This document shows positions 33,866 to 44,234 of a DNA stretch of 64,000 nt, one piece after another. A program made the translations under genes and the position numbers. The notes under the pieces are model-generated. The model was not told the origin of the DNA and ran no database searches. It saw only the letters and a program-made list of their open reading frames with translations. This stretch comes from Malus domestica (taxonomy: Eukaryota; Streptophyta; Magnoliopsida; Rosales; Rosaceae): contig NC_091661.1 in the NCBI RefSeq assembly GCF_042453785.1, forward strand, positions 30,247,501-30,311,500, written 5' to 3'. The first letter of the stretch is position 1. Each line of letters opens with the position of its first letter.

Positions 33866-35220
33866 GTGGATAAGTATATAAATGGATAGAGATAGGAAAG
33901 CAAACACAAGATGTACGTGGTTCACCCAGATTGGCTACGTCCACGGAATAAAAGAGTTCTCATTAATTGTGAAGGGTTTACACAAGTACATAGGTTCAAG
34001 CTCTCCTTTAGTGAGTACAAGTGAATGATTTAGTACAAATGACATTAGGAAATATTGTGGGAGAATGATCTCGTAATCACGAAACTTCTAAGTATCGGAG
34101 TGTGGTGTCGTCTTGACTTGCCTTATCTGTCTCATAGGTAGATGTGGCATCTTCTCTGGAAGTACTCTTCCTCCATCCAAGGGTGGTATCTTTAACTGGT
34201 GGAGATGCACAAGGTAATGTATCAATTTCACTTGAAGCTTACTTGTAGTCTCAGGCTTGGTCAAGCGCGATACAAACCATGTAGTAGGAGTCCCCCAAGT
34301 CGCCGAGCTAGGGGGTCTGCTGAAAGAGGTGACAGACAAGGTAAGCAATCAGAGCTCCGACTGATTGTTCACCTTCTCCCCATCTTGCAGCAGCATGAAG
34401 GATAAAAAGAAGAAAAATGAGAAGAGATGATATGAGATACTTTTGCTTTTGAAGAAGTAACTTTCCACAGGCTTATTCTTGAACTGAGCTGGAGGGTTTT
34501 CTGGTTTCCTCCAGAGTATAAGGCCGACTGAAGAATTTGAGGGTCAAAACAAGTCCATCAAATCTAGAGTACGTTCCACCCTGCTGATATGGGATACTTT
34601 TTCTTTTGACAGAGTAATGGATGTATCGGCACGTGTGCTGTTACGCTTGTCTCCACATGCTTCCTTGTATCCTTCGCACTTGCCCTATCTGTTCCTCAAG
34701 CAGATGCGGAATCTTCCCTGGAAACATAAGATGTTGAAGATGAGTACTCGAGAGCAATGCCAGGTAAGTAATCAGGTAAGGGGTTCCAGGCAGTCAGTTC
34801 CTGGCTGGAAGGTTGATTCCAAGTGCTGACTGATTGCTCTCTTTCTCCTTGTCTTGCAGGTAAAAACAAGGCCAAAGGAAAAGACAGGGAAAAAGCATGA
34901 TATGAGATACTCTTGCTTTTAACCCTGATGATATGAGATATTCTTGCTCTAGTATAGCTTGTTTGCAGAGGTATTATCGGGGGGAAAGAAAGCTGAATAT
35001 TTCGAAAGACTTCGTTGGGAGTGCCCTCTCAGATATGATGAAGGGTTGAGCATTTTTGCAGGTCTGCCTGTCCGTTGGGGATGGAGGTCGACATATATAG
35101 GAGTCTCCCTAACAACAAGTAGTAATGCTATTCCTTTACCCTGCTTGGTCATAGCACGGTAGTGGGAGTTGCCAGTTTCACATGTTTTAACTCTGTCAGA
35201 GCACTTTGAAAAAGTGGTCT
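33866..35220. other. Non-LINE interior of composite element
   Basis: Begins TGTGGATAAGTATATAAATG. It contains ACGTGGTTCACCCAGATTGG and two GATATGAGATACTTTTGCTT repeats (about 34431 and 34904). The wording is familiar from high-copy apple repeats, but LTR ends could not be paired within the window. No convincing frame was seen. Confidence 0.4.
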
Positions 35221-35224
35221 GTGG

Positions 35225-37225
35225 TATCTGGCTCTCGAGATTCGGAGAACGATGCCTCTTCGATTTTTGAGAAAGCAATCATGCTGGGGGTCTGGCTCTC
35301 GAGATTCGGAGAGCAGTGTCTCTTCGATTTTTGAGGAAGTAATCATGTTGGGAGTCTGGCTCTCGAGATTCGGAGGGCGGTGCCTCTTCGATTTTGGAGC
35401 AAGCAATCCTGTTGGGAGTGTTGTCTCGAATGTGAGTAAAGGTTGGGCATGTTTGCTAGTCTACCTTGCCACGAAGCATAAAGGTTGACACACAGGGACT
35501 TTCCAATTATCCAGCAATGGTACTATTCCTTTACCCTCTCTTCGCTTTTGAGAAAGTAGTCATGTTGGGAGTCTGGCTCTCGAGATTCGGAGGACGGTGC
35601 CTCTTCGATTTTGGAGCAAGCAATCTTGTTGGGAGTGTTTTCTCGAAAGTGAGTAAAGGTTGGGCATGTTTGCTAGTCTACCTTGCCACGAAGCACAGAG
35701 GTTGACACACAGGGACTTTCCAATTATCCAGCAGTGGTACTGTTCCTTTACCCTTGTGGGTAATAATATGGTAGCTAGACCTTCAAAATTTATGTGTCTA
35801 AACTTTGTTAGTGCTGTTTCTTTGCTATTCTTTTACCTTTCTTGGTCAGAGCGATGTAGTGGGAGCTGCAAGCTTCACGTGCTCAACTTTGGCAGAGAAC
35901 TTTGACAAAGTTATATGTGGTACCCATGAGCTATTGTTGCGTGTGGGAAGTGGGTGATTGAACAGTAAGATTCATGTGCTTTCTACTTCACCAGAAGTCT
36001 TCGACAGAATGCCCATAATTTCTGCAAAGCTGAGTGTGCGTGTGACAGGTGCTGACAAGGCTAGAAAAGTAGGTGCCTCTTCGATTTCTGAGATCGGCCC
36101 TCGTGGTCTCTGAGCAGCCCAGCTTTTGAGAAAGCGAGCACCTCTTCGATTGATTCGGAGAACGATGCCTCATCGATTTTTAAGAAAGCAATCATGCTGG
36201 GGGTCTGGCTCTCGAAGATTCGGGGAGCAGTGTCTCTTCGATTTTTGAGAAAGTAATCACGTTGGGAGTCTGGCTCTCGAGATTCGGAGGGCGGTGCCTC
36301 TTCGATTTTGGAGCAAGCAATCTTGTTGGGAGTGTTTTCTCGAATGTGAGTAAAGGTTGGGCATGTTTGCTAGTCTACCTTGCCACGAAGCACAGAGGTT
36401 GACACACAGGAACTTTCCAATTATCCAGCAATGGTACTGTTCCTTTACCCTCTCTTCGATTTTTAAGAAAGTAATCATGTTGGGAGTCTGGCTCTCGAGA
36501 TTCGGAGGACGGTGCCTCTTCGATTTTGGAGCAAGCAATCTTATTGGGAGTGTTTTCTCGAATGTGAGTAAAGGTTGGGCATGTTTGCTAGTCTACCTTG
36601 CCACGAAGCACAGAGGTTGACACACAGGGACTTTCCAATTATCCAGCAGTGGTACTGTTCCTTTACCCTTGTGGGTAATAATATGGTAGCTAGACCTTCA
36701 AAATTTATGGGTCTAAACTTTGTTAGTGCTGTTTCTTTGCTATTCTTTTACCCTTCTTGGTCAGAGCGATGTAGTGGGAGCTGCAAGCTTCACGTGCTCA
36801 ACTTTGGCAGAGAACTTTGGCAAAGTTATCTGTGGTACCCATGAGCTATTGTTGCATGTGGGAAGTGGGTGATTGAACAGTAAGATTCATGTGTTTTCTA
36901 CTTCCCTAGAAGTCTTCGACAGAATGCCCATAATTTCCGCAAAGCTGAGTGTGCGTGTGACGGGTGCTGACAAGGCTGGAAAAGTAGGTGCCTCTTCGAT
37001 TTCTGAGATCAACCCTCGTGGTCTCTGGGGAGCCTAGCTTTTGAGAAAGCGAGCGCCTCTTCGATTTCTGAGATCGGCCTTCGTGGTCTTTGAGCAGCCC
37101 AACTTTTGAGAAAGCAAACGCCTCTTCGATTTCTGAGATCAACCCTCGTGATCTCTAAGCAGCCCAGCTTTTGAGAAAGCAAACGCCTCTTCGATTTCTG
37201 AGCAGGCGCCTCTTCGATTTCTGAA
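35225..37225. repeat. Nested tandem repeat block upstream of the coiled-coil gene
   Basis: The short unit CTCTCGAGATTCGGAG then GCCTCTTCGATTTTTGAG (about 65 bases) recurs many times. A 218-base unit starting TCTTCGATTTTGGAGCAAGC occurs at about 35385, 35603, 36299 and 36516. A 913-base unit holding two of these is itself duplicated. The right end has CTCTTCGATTTCTGAGATC units about 73 bases apart. The block abuts a TATA box and transcript leader, so it may be promoter sequence built from repeats. Confidence 0.75.
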
Positions 37226-37247
37226 GCTCCGTCTCCGTCGAGTGCAG

Positions 37248-37256
37248 ATTTTTATA
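37248..37256 (+). promoter_or_regulatory. Probable TATA element of the coiled-coil gene
   Basis: TTTTTATAGAGGC lies about 110 bases before the start codon at 37364, directly after the tandem repeat block and before a pyrimidine-rich leader ending CTCTTCAACACCTTTGAAA. Inferred from position. Confidence 0.4.
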
Positions 37257-37363
37257 GAGGCTGGCATTAAGTTCCAAAGCACACTTGAATCTCCACCAGT
37301 AGAAGCTTCATTCTTGCACTTCTAAGATCTTGATTTGTTCGACCTCTTCTCTCTTCAACACCT

Positions 37364-38044
37364 TTGAAAATGTCTGGCCCCTCCGACCGTCGTTTTGACT
37401 TGAACCTTGTTGAAGAGGCAGCCCCGCCTTCTCCGGACAACATATGGCGCCCATCCTTCGTCTCCCCTACTGGTCCTCTTACCGTTGGGGATTCCGTGAT
37501 AAAGAATGATATGACCGCTGCGGTGGTGGCCAAGAACCTTCTCACTCCCAAAGATAACAGACTACTTTCCAAACGGTCTGATGAGTTAGCTGTTAAGGAT
37601 TCGCTGGCTCTCAGTGTTCAGTGTGCAGGTTCTGTGTCTAATATGGCCCAACGCCTATTTGCTCGAACCCGCCAAGTTGAATCATTGGCGGCTGAAGTGA
37701 TGAGTCTCAAACAGGAGATTAGAGGGCTCAAGCATGAGAATAAACAGTTGCACCGGCTCGCACATGACTATGCTACAAACATGAAGAGGAAGCTTGACCA
37801 GATGAAGGAAACTGATGGTCAGGTTTTACTTGATTATCAGAGATTTGTGGGTTTGTTCCAAAGGCATTTATTGCCTTCGTCTTCTGGGGCTGTACCGCGT
37901 AATGAAGCTCCGAATGATCAACCTCTGATGCCTCCTCCTTCTAGGGTTCTGTCCAGTACTGAGGCTCCAAATGATCCCCCTCCGGTGCCTTCTCTGTCTG
38001 GGGCTCTACCGACTACTGAGACTTCTCCTAAGCAACCTTTGTGA
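37364..38044 (+). CDS. Unknown coiled-coil protein carried in composite element
   Basis: An intact 226-residue frame starting MSGPSDRRFDLNLVEEAAPP. A predicted coiled coil spans about 104-150 (VESLAAEVMSLKQEIRGLKH, ENKQLHRL, KRKLDQMKETDGQVL). The C-terminal 60 residues hold three degenerate Pro-rich repeats based on SSxxxPxxEAPNDxPPxP. No catalytic, zinc-knuckle, protease or integrase motif is visible, so it is neither a recognisable gag nor a host enzyme. A TATA box, leader and an AATAAATAAGC polyadenylation-like signal (about 38112) make a compact transcription unit. It sits opposite to the LINE strand. I recall similar frames in many copies in apple annotation but cannot verify this. Function unknown. 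Confidence 0.55.
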   Translation: MKMSGPSDRRFDLNLVEEAAPPSPDNIWRPSFVSPTGPLTVGDSVIKNDMTAAVVAKNLLTPKDNRLLSKRSDELAVKDSLALSVQCAGSVSNMAQRLFARTRQVESLAAEVMSLKQEIRGLKHENKQLHRLAHDYATNMKRKLDQMKETDGQVLLDYQRFVGLFQRHLLPSSSGAVPRNEAPNDQPLMPPPSRVLSSTEAPNDPPPVPSLSGALPTTETSPKQPL

Positions 38045-38299
38045 ATGCTCCGTCTTGTGTGTTTATTTTGACTTATGTATATGTACATATTTGTAGCTGA
38101 TCGGGGATATCAATAAATAAGCTTTCCTTCATTTCAACGTATTGTGTTAAATACACCAAAGCCTTCTTCGCTAAGTTCTTTGAATTTTCTTTTGTTGAAG
38201 CTTGTATGTTGAAGCTTTCTGAGTGGAGCATGTAGGTTGGGGTAGTGTCCCCTTAATTTCCCGAGTGAGGAAAACTTCTCGGTTAGAGACTTGGAAAAT

Positions 38300-40479
38300 C
38301 CAAGTCACTGAGTGGGATCGGCTATATGGATCTTAGAACGCCATTGTGCTCGATCCTGTGTCATGTCCTTCGTTAGATCCAAGTACTCTAAGTCTTTTCT
38401 TAGAGTCTCTTCCAAAGTTTTCCTAGGTCTTCCTCTACCCCTTCGGCCCTGAACCTCTGTCCCATAGTCGCATCTTCTAATCGGAGCGTCAGTAGGCCTT
38501 CTTTGCACATGTCCAAACCACCGTAACCGATTTTCTCTCATCTTTCCTTCAATTTCGGCTACTCCTACTTTACCCCGGATATCCTCATTCCTAATCTTAT
38601 CCTTTCTCGTGTGCCCACACATCCAACGAAGCATCCTCATCTCCGCTACACCCATTTTGTGTACGTGTTGATGTTTCACCGCCCAACATTCTGTGCCATA
38701 CAGCATCGCCGGCCTTATTGCCGTCCTATAAAATTTTCCCTTGAGCTTCAATGGCATACGGCGGTCACACAACACGCCGGATGCACTCTTCCACTTCATC
38801 CATCCAGCTTGTATTCTATGGTTGAGATCTCCATCTAATTCTCCGTTCTTTTGCAAGATAGATCCTAGGTAACGAAAACGGTCGCTCTTTGGTATTTCTT
38901 GATCTCCGATCCTCACCCCTAACTCGTTTTGGCCTCCATTTGCACTGAACTTGCACTCCATATATTCTGTCTTTGATCGGCTTAGGCGAAGACCTTTAGA
39001 TTCCAACACTTCTCTCCAAAGGTTAAGCTTTGCATTTACCCCTTCCTGAGTTTCATCTATCAACACTATATCGTCTGCGAAAAGCATACACCAAGGAATA
39101 TCATCTTGAATATGTCCTGTTAACTCATCCATTACCAACGCAAAAAGGTAAGGACTTAAGGATGAGCCTTGATGTAATCCTACAGTTATGGGAAAGCTTT
39201 CGGTTTGTCCTTCATGAGTTCTTACGGCAGTCTTTGCTCCTTCATACATATCCTTTATAGCTTGGATATATGCTACTCGTACTCCTTTCTTCTCTAAAAT
39301 CCTCCAAAGAATGTCTCTTGGGACCCTATCATACGCTTTTTCCAAATCTATAAAGACCATGTGTAAATCCTTTTTCCCATCTCTATATCTTTCCATCAAT
39401 CTTCGTAAGAGATAGATTGCCTCCATGGTTGAGCGCCCTGGCATGAACCCGAATTGGTTGTCCGAAACCCGTGTCTCTTGCCTCAATCTATGCTCAATGA
39501 CTCTCTCCCAGAGCTTCATTGTATGACTCATTAGCTTAATACCCCTATAGTTCATGCAATTTTGTACGTCGCCCTTATTCTTGTAGATAGGCACCAAAGT
39601 GCTTGTTCGCCACTCATTTGGCATCTTCTTCGTTTTCAAAATCCTATTGAAAAGGTCAGTGAGCCATGTTATACCTGTCTCTCCCAAAAGTTTCCACACT
39701 TCGATTGGTATATTGTCTGGGCCTATTGCTTTTTTATGCTTCATCTTCTTCAAAGCTACAACCACTTCTTCCTTCCGGATTCGACGATAAAAAGAGTAGT
39801 TTCTACACTCTTCTGAGTTACTCAACTCCCCTAAAGAATCACTCATTTCGTGTCCTTCATTGAAAAGATTATGAAAATAACCTCTCCATCTGTCTTTAAC
39901 CGCGTTCTCTGAAGCAAGAACCTTTCCATCCTCATCCTTGATGCACCTCACTTGGTTTAGGTCCCTTGTCTTCTTTTCCCTTGCTCTAGATAGTTTATAG
40001 ATATCCAACTCTCCTTCTTTGGTATCTAGTCGTTTATACATATCGTCGTAAGCCGCTAACTTAGCTTCTCTGACAGCTTTTTTCGCCTCTTGCTTCGCTT
40101 TTCTATACCTTTCACCATTTTCATCGGTCCTCTCCTTGTATAAGGCTTTACAACATTCCTTCTTAGCCTTCACCTTTGTTTGTACCTCCTCATTCCACCA
40201 CCAAGATTCCTTTTGGTGTGGGGCAAAGCCCTTGGACTCTCCTAATACCTCTTTTGCTACTTTTCGGATACAACTAGCCATGGAATCCCACATTTGGCTA
40301 GCTTCCCCCTCTCTATCCCACACACATTGGGTGATTACCTTCTCTTTGAAAATGACTTGTTTTTCTTCCTTTAGATTCCACCATCTAGTCCTTGGGCACT
40401 TCCAAGTCTTGTTCTTTTGTCTTACTCTTTTGATATGTACATCCATCACCAACAAGCGATGTTGATTAGCCACGCTCTC
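38300..40479 (-). mobile_element. RTE-clade LINE, 5'-truncated, long reverse-transcriptase frame
   Basis: An open frame of 722 residues (40473-38305). Reverse-transcriptase marks in order are [11 protein letters not shown] (251-261), [12 protein letters not shown] (341-352), motif [14 protein letters not shown] (373-385), motif [21 protein letters not shown] (432-451) and motif [12 protein letters not shown] (463-473). The RTE-typical C-terminus [20 protein letters not shown] and [20 protein letters not shown] follows. The N-terminal APE endonuclease is absent, so the copy is 5'-truncated and cannot move alone. The long intact frame suggests recent insertion. The 3' end lacks the TTG tail and joins ACTTGGATTTTCCAAG sequence instead. 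Confidence 0.85.
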
Positions 40480-40645
40480 TTCATCATTATATTTTGTTTT
40501 AAAAAAAAATAGTTATTACAACTATGACAAGTAAATGATGTAATAAACCCTCACAAAACTTGAAATGACAAACACCTTATACATATACTACATGCGGTTC
40601 ATTTCATCATACACAAGGGTGGCATTGAGTTGAGAGAAAGAAAAA

Positions 40646-40816
40646 ATGGGGAAAAGGGGTATGGGAAATCAGGGGAGCTTCGCCCATCATTCGAAGGGAA
40701 AGAAAGAAAGGATAAAATCTGAAAACTTGGTCTGCTTTCTGTGCTTCAAAAGCTTTGGCACCAAGAAAGCCTTTCAAGATCATCTGAATGACAGACGGAC
40801 TGCGGCAAATGCTTAA
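40646..40816 (+). CDS. 56-residue C2H2-zinc-finger-like frame, left hairpin arm
   Basis: The frame starts MGKRGMGNQGSFAHHSKGKK and contains VCFLCFKSFGTKKAFQDHL. The spacing Cys-x2-Cys-x12-His with Phe and Leu at core positions matches a plant C2H2 finger. The final ligand is Arg (HLNDR) where His is expected. The frame ends at TAA right after the finger. Too short for a known transcription factor. More likely a captured gene fragment kept in an inverted repeat, though the open frame is intact. Confidence 0.4.
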   Translation: MGKRGMGNQGSFAHHSKGKKERIKSENLVCFLCFKSFGTKKAFQDHLNDRRTAANA

Positions 40817-41210
40817 GTTGCGGGTGCTGCTTCAAGATTGAGTCCAGCTTCACCGACCATTTGGCTACATACCTACCGTACCGTAGAAGCAAACATACCA
40901 GACCCATACTGAACAAAATTAATTAATTTTAATTTATCCTTTTTTTTTTAATTATCAATGGTTCAGAACCTTAACCACATTACAGTATTGTTTCCATGAA
41001 ATCATTTGACGTACTTGGCCTTCTTGCATACCTGACTCATAAAAACCCATATAATTTGAGTATTAATTTTTATAATTAAAAAAAAAGGGATAAATTAAAA
41101 TTAATTAATTTTGTTCAGTATGGGTTTGGTATGTTTGCTTCTACGGTACGGTAGGTGTGTAGCCAAATGGTCGGTGAAGCTGGACTCAATCTTGAAGCAG
41201 CACCCGCAAC

Positions 41211-41381
41211 TTAAGCATTTGCCGCAGTCCGTCTGTCATTCAGATGATCTTGAAAGGCTTTCTTGGTGCCAAAGCTTTTGAAGCACAGAAAGCAAAACAA
41301 GTTTTCAGATTTTATCCTTTCTTTCTTTCCCTTCGAATGATGGGCGAAGCTCCCCTGATTTCCCATACCCCTTTTCCCCAT
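41211..41381 (-). CDS. 56-residue C2H2-zinc-finger-like frame, right hairpin arm
   Basis: The mirror of the frame at 40646-40816, intact, with Phe for Val before the first Cys (LFCFLCFKSF). Both arms keep an open frame. That could reflect recent origin, gene conversion between arms, or selection. Confidence 0.4.
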   Translation of the reverse strand: MGKRGMGNQGSFAHHSKGKKERIKSENLFCFLCFKSFGTKKAFQDHLNDRRTAANA

Positions 41382-41434
41382 TTTTTCTTTCTCTCAACTC
41401 AATGCCACCCTTGTGTATGATGAAATGAACCGCA

Positions 41435-41589
41435 CCCATACAATTTGAGTATTAATTTTTATAATTAAAAAAAATAAGGGATAAATTAAAATTAATTAAT
41501 TTTGTTCAGTATGGGTTGGGTATGTTTGGTTTTACGGTACGATAACTGTGTAGCCGAACGCAGTCTTGAAGCAGCACCATCAGCAAAAA
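41435..41589. repeat. Partial extra copy of the hairpin family
   Basis: Repeats CCCATACAATTTGAGTATTA through TTCAGTATGGGTTGGGTATG and a short CAGTCTTGAAGCAGCACC segment, as in the loop and inner arm of the adjacent hairpin. Confidence 0.6.
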
Positions 41590-41927
41590 AAATTATAGCA
41601 TGTTTGGTACTCTACTTGAATCCAATTTTTTAAACTTAAAAACAATTTTCAAGTTTTAGGCCTTAAAAACTTGTTTGGTATGATTATTTTCAAAAACGGA
41701 ACTAAAAAATATAGTCTATTATCTAAAAACACAAAAAGTGAGTTTTTAAAGTTTTTAAACTTAAACGCACTCATTTCTTTTCTCTCCCTCCTCCCCTCTC
41801 ACTCCAAATCTATCTCTCTTTTCTTCTTTCTCTCTCCCCCTCTTTTTTTTTTTTACCTTTTTCGTCTCTCCTCCAATTCGCTCTTTATCTCACTCATCTT
41901 CCTCTCTATCTCCTCTGATCCTCTCAC

Positions 41928-43557
41928 TGTTCGTCGCAGGAATCTCCTGGCGGTCGAGCACACAGCTCTCCTGGGAGAATGGCGTCGGTTGAGGGTATCT
42001 GTCGTACTCCTGCTTTCTTCTCGGGCTTGCTCGGGCAAGCCTTCGTCGGGCAGATCTTGGTCGGGCAAGACACACTTCGGGCAAGGCTCGTCGGGCAGTT
42101 CTGAAAGAGAAGGACAGAGTTAATTTGAAAGGGTGCCTTTGTGGGGCCTTAGGTGTAGGCCTTGAGGCTCACAATCAAGATTAACTTTGTCGTGCTCAGG
42201 CGTGCCACTGCCATCTTCAGTATGGCAGATGTTGAATGGGTGTTTAAGCTTTGATTGAATATGTATACGCCCGAGAAACCGAGTTAGATATAACAGGTGC
42301 CTTTGTGAGACCTTAGGTATAGGCCTTGAGGCTTCCTGTCAAACTAAACCAGCGCTTGGATGTATCATATTTGGCCTTTTATGGTTGCCAGAGTTTTATC
42401 ACTATTATACCTTTGATTATCTGAATCCAAGAGGTAGGACGAACCCAAATGAGTGCCTTTGTAGGGCCTTAGGTATAGGCCTTGAGGCTTCCCATCAGAG
42501 TTAATCCTTATACTCGGACCAACTAGACCGCAACATAAAATGAAGCTAAATAGATGCCTTCGTGGGGCCTTAGGTGTAGGCCTTGAGGCTTTCTATCAGA
42601 ATTCACTCTATGCTTAAGCCTTTTCTACGAATCAAGATATAATAGCAACAAAACGGAGAAATAGATTGATTACTTGCGCCCCAAGTAACTTCGGACTTCT
42701 CGCTTATCAAGGATCGTCGTGGATGGGTTGAGTCCACATAGAGTTCTTTTTTATGCCTTGAGGCCAAGGACTTTTAAACTGATTTTTAAATTACATGCCC
42801 GCGGGCTTAAGCCTCAGATCTGATCTAAACTCTGACGTGATTCAGATCAGATTCAAGTGCTGAAGACTCATTTTCATTGTGATTTTGCCAGAAATAACTT
42901 GTATATAACTGAGAATATTTAACATGTTATTGTGCTTTTAAAAGAAAGAAAAGACAAAGACAGAGCAAAGATAGTCGGGTAAGTTTGAACCTTATCGGCC
43001 AAGGCTGAACTTCTTACAAAATCTATCTTTGTGGCTCTATCAGAGGTCTGAAAGCTTTCAGAAGGGGTTGATGGGGAGAATAGGATACAAAATGAATCGA
43101 TACCACCAAGAACAAGGTAGCAGAGCTATTACAGGGGTTTGGGAAGGTTTATCCCGAACGGGATGAAGGCTTGTGCTGACTACAGCTTTGTTGAAGGCAA
43201 ATCTGGCTTGAGCAGAGTTTTGGCTTTTGTTTGTTTGTTTGAGTGTCCCTAATTCTGTCTTCTCTTCCTCCTTTTATAGACGGATTCAGCTTGGGTTCCT
43301 GTAGCAATGGCGGTTGCCCGAATGCGGTTTGGTGATGACTCACTAGCTTTTTTACATGAATGCCACCAATAAAGTACTTTATTGGGCTGTGCAGTGATTG
43401 AATAACCTACCCCCTGTGGTCTTTGAGCAGGTAAGCAGGTGGCCTTTGTAATTTGTGCCCAGCCGAAAGCCTCTTTCCTGCCTCCTAAGTTTTCCTCTGG
43501 GCCTTGGGTTTGGGCCGACTTTCTCTCTGGCCCAAAGTTCAGATTTTATCCCAAACA
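41928..43557 (-). repeat. Tat element 3' LTR
   Basis: 1630 bases, paired with 50078-51708. Contains four spaced copies of GGCCTTAGGTGTAGGCCTTG-type sequence (about 42134, 42298, 42452, 42554). Confidence 0.9.
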
Positions 43558-44234
43558 GTGCCCCCTTCAATTGATGTTAAGGTTGGGATCCCAAGCGCCA
43601 ACATTAATTGAACAACAGCATGCGTGCCTTTTGAGCTTCCTGCGACCTTTAAACTACCTTCTGGTTCTCTATAAATTCTGGCTTTGGAAACCCTTTTCAA
43701 ATCATCACCTCTTCTTCATTTTGGTCTTTACCCCTCATCCACCTTGAATCATTCCGTCTTCCCACTGAGAAATGGGTTCCTCAGGTTTTGAGTGGAGTTT
43801 CCTGAAACTCCCCTTTCGTGAAAAATTTTCACCTGATGATTGCTACCTTCAACACCTTTGGTCGATCACCCCTCTACCTCCAACACCCTTGGTCAGGCGG
43901 TCTCCTCCTGATGACTGATCTTCCCACCACTTGTGGTGATAAGTTGGGCTTCATCATCATACATGGTGAAGATCTTGTAGGAGGGTCCCCTACCAAGCTC
44001 ATGTTGGCCGCACAACCCGATCACTTAATTGGGTTTCAACCAAGAAGATAACGGGAAACCAGTTGAAGACACCAACACTTTCAGAGAGGATCAAATGTAA
44101 TACATAGGATTTGGTATCTTGTAATCTCATCAATTTGTCGACATGAAATAAGAAATTTTATCTATTTCTACATCTCTGCCTTCTTTAAATGTTTGGATGA
44201 ACAAAACACCGTATGTGAATTTCTAAGGTCTGTC
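43558..44234. other. Tat element, non-coding stretch between pol and 3' LTR
   Basis: About 680 bases on the 3' side of pol in element orientation. It holds the polypurine tract and no conserved coding domain. Such spacers are common in Tat elements. Confidence 0.6.

Larger units (their letters stand above)
33214..40479 (-). mobile_element. Composite LINE (RTE-clade) insertion with 16-bp target duplication
   Basis: The 7266-base block is flanked by TTCATCATTATATTTT at 33198-33213 and 40480-40495. Read on the minus strand, it starts inside the LINE reverse-transcriptase ORF (40479) and ends in the RTE-type tail of TTG repeats (33214-33237). It is not a simple LINE. The 3' 600 bases of the LINE occur twice (38300-38890 and 33240-33850), and between them lie 4.4 kb of other sequence. 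That sequence includes a tandem-repeat block and a plus-strand coiled-coil gene. Either a chimera moved as one unit, or a truncated LINE later received a second element by insertion or recombination at its 3' end. Confidence 0.7.
40591..41434. repeat. 844-bp inverted repeat (hairpin) with zinc-finger-like frames in both arms
   Basis: The left arm (about 40591-40957) and right arm (about 41070-41434) are near-perfect reverse complements with only a handful of mismatches by eye. They surround a ~110-base loop containing TGGTTCAGAACCTTAACCAC. Landmarks are GCGGTTCATTTCATCATAC at the outer ends and TTTGCTTCTACGGTACGGTA inside. Loop and inner arm recur at 55430-55720, and a partial third copy follows at 41435-41580. 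A transcript would form a long double-stranded RNA. Probably a foldback DNA element that captured a host gene fragment. Confidence 0.85.

Noticed and set aside
35225-37225. Possible CRISPR-like array
   Set aside because: Units are of several lengths, degenerate and nested without uniform spacers, and the DNA is plant nuclear.
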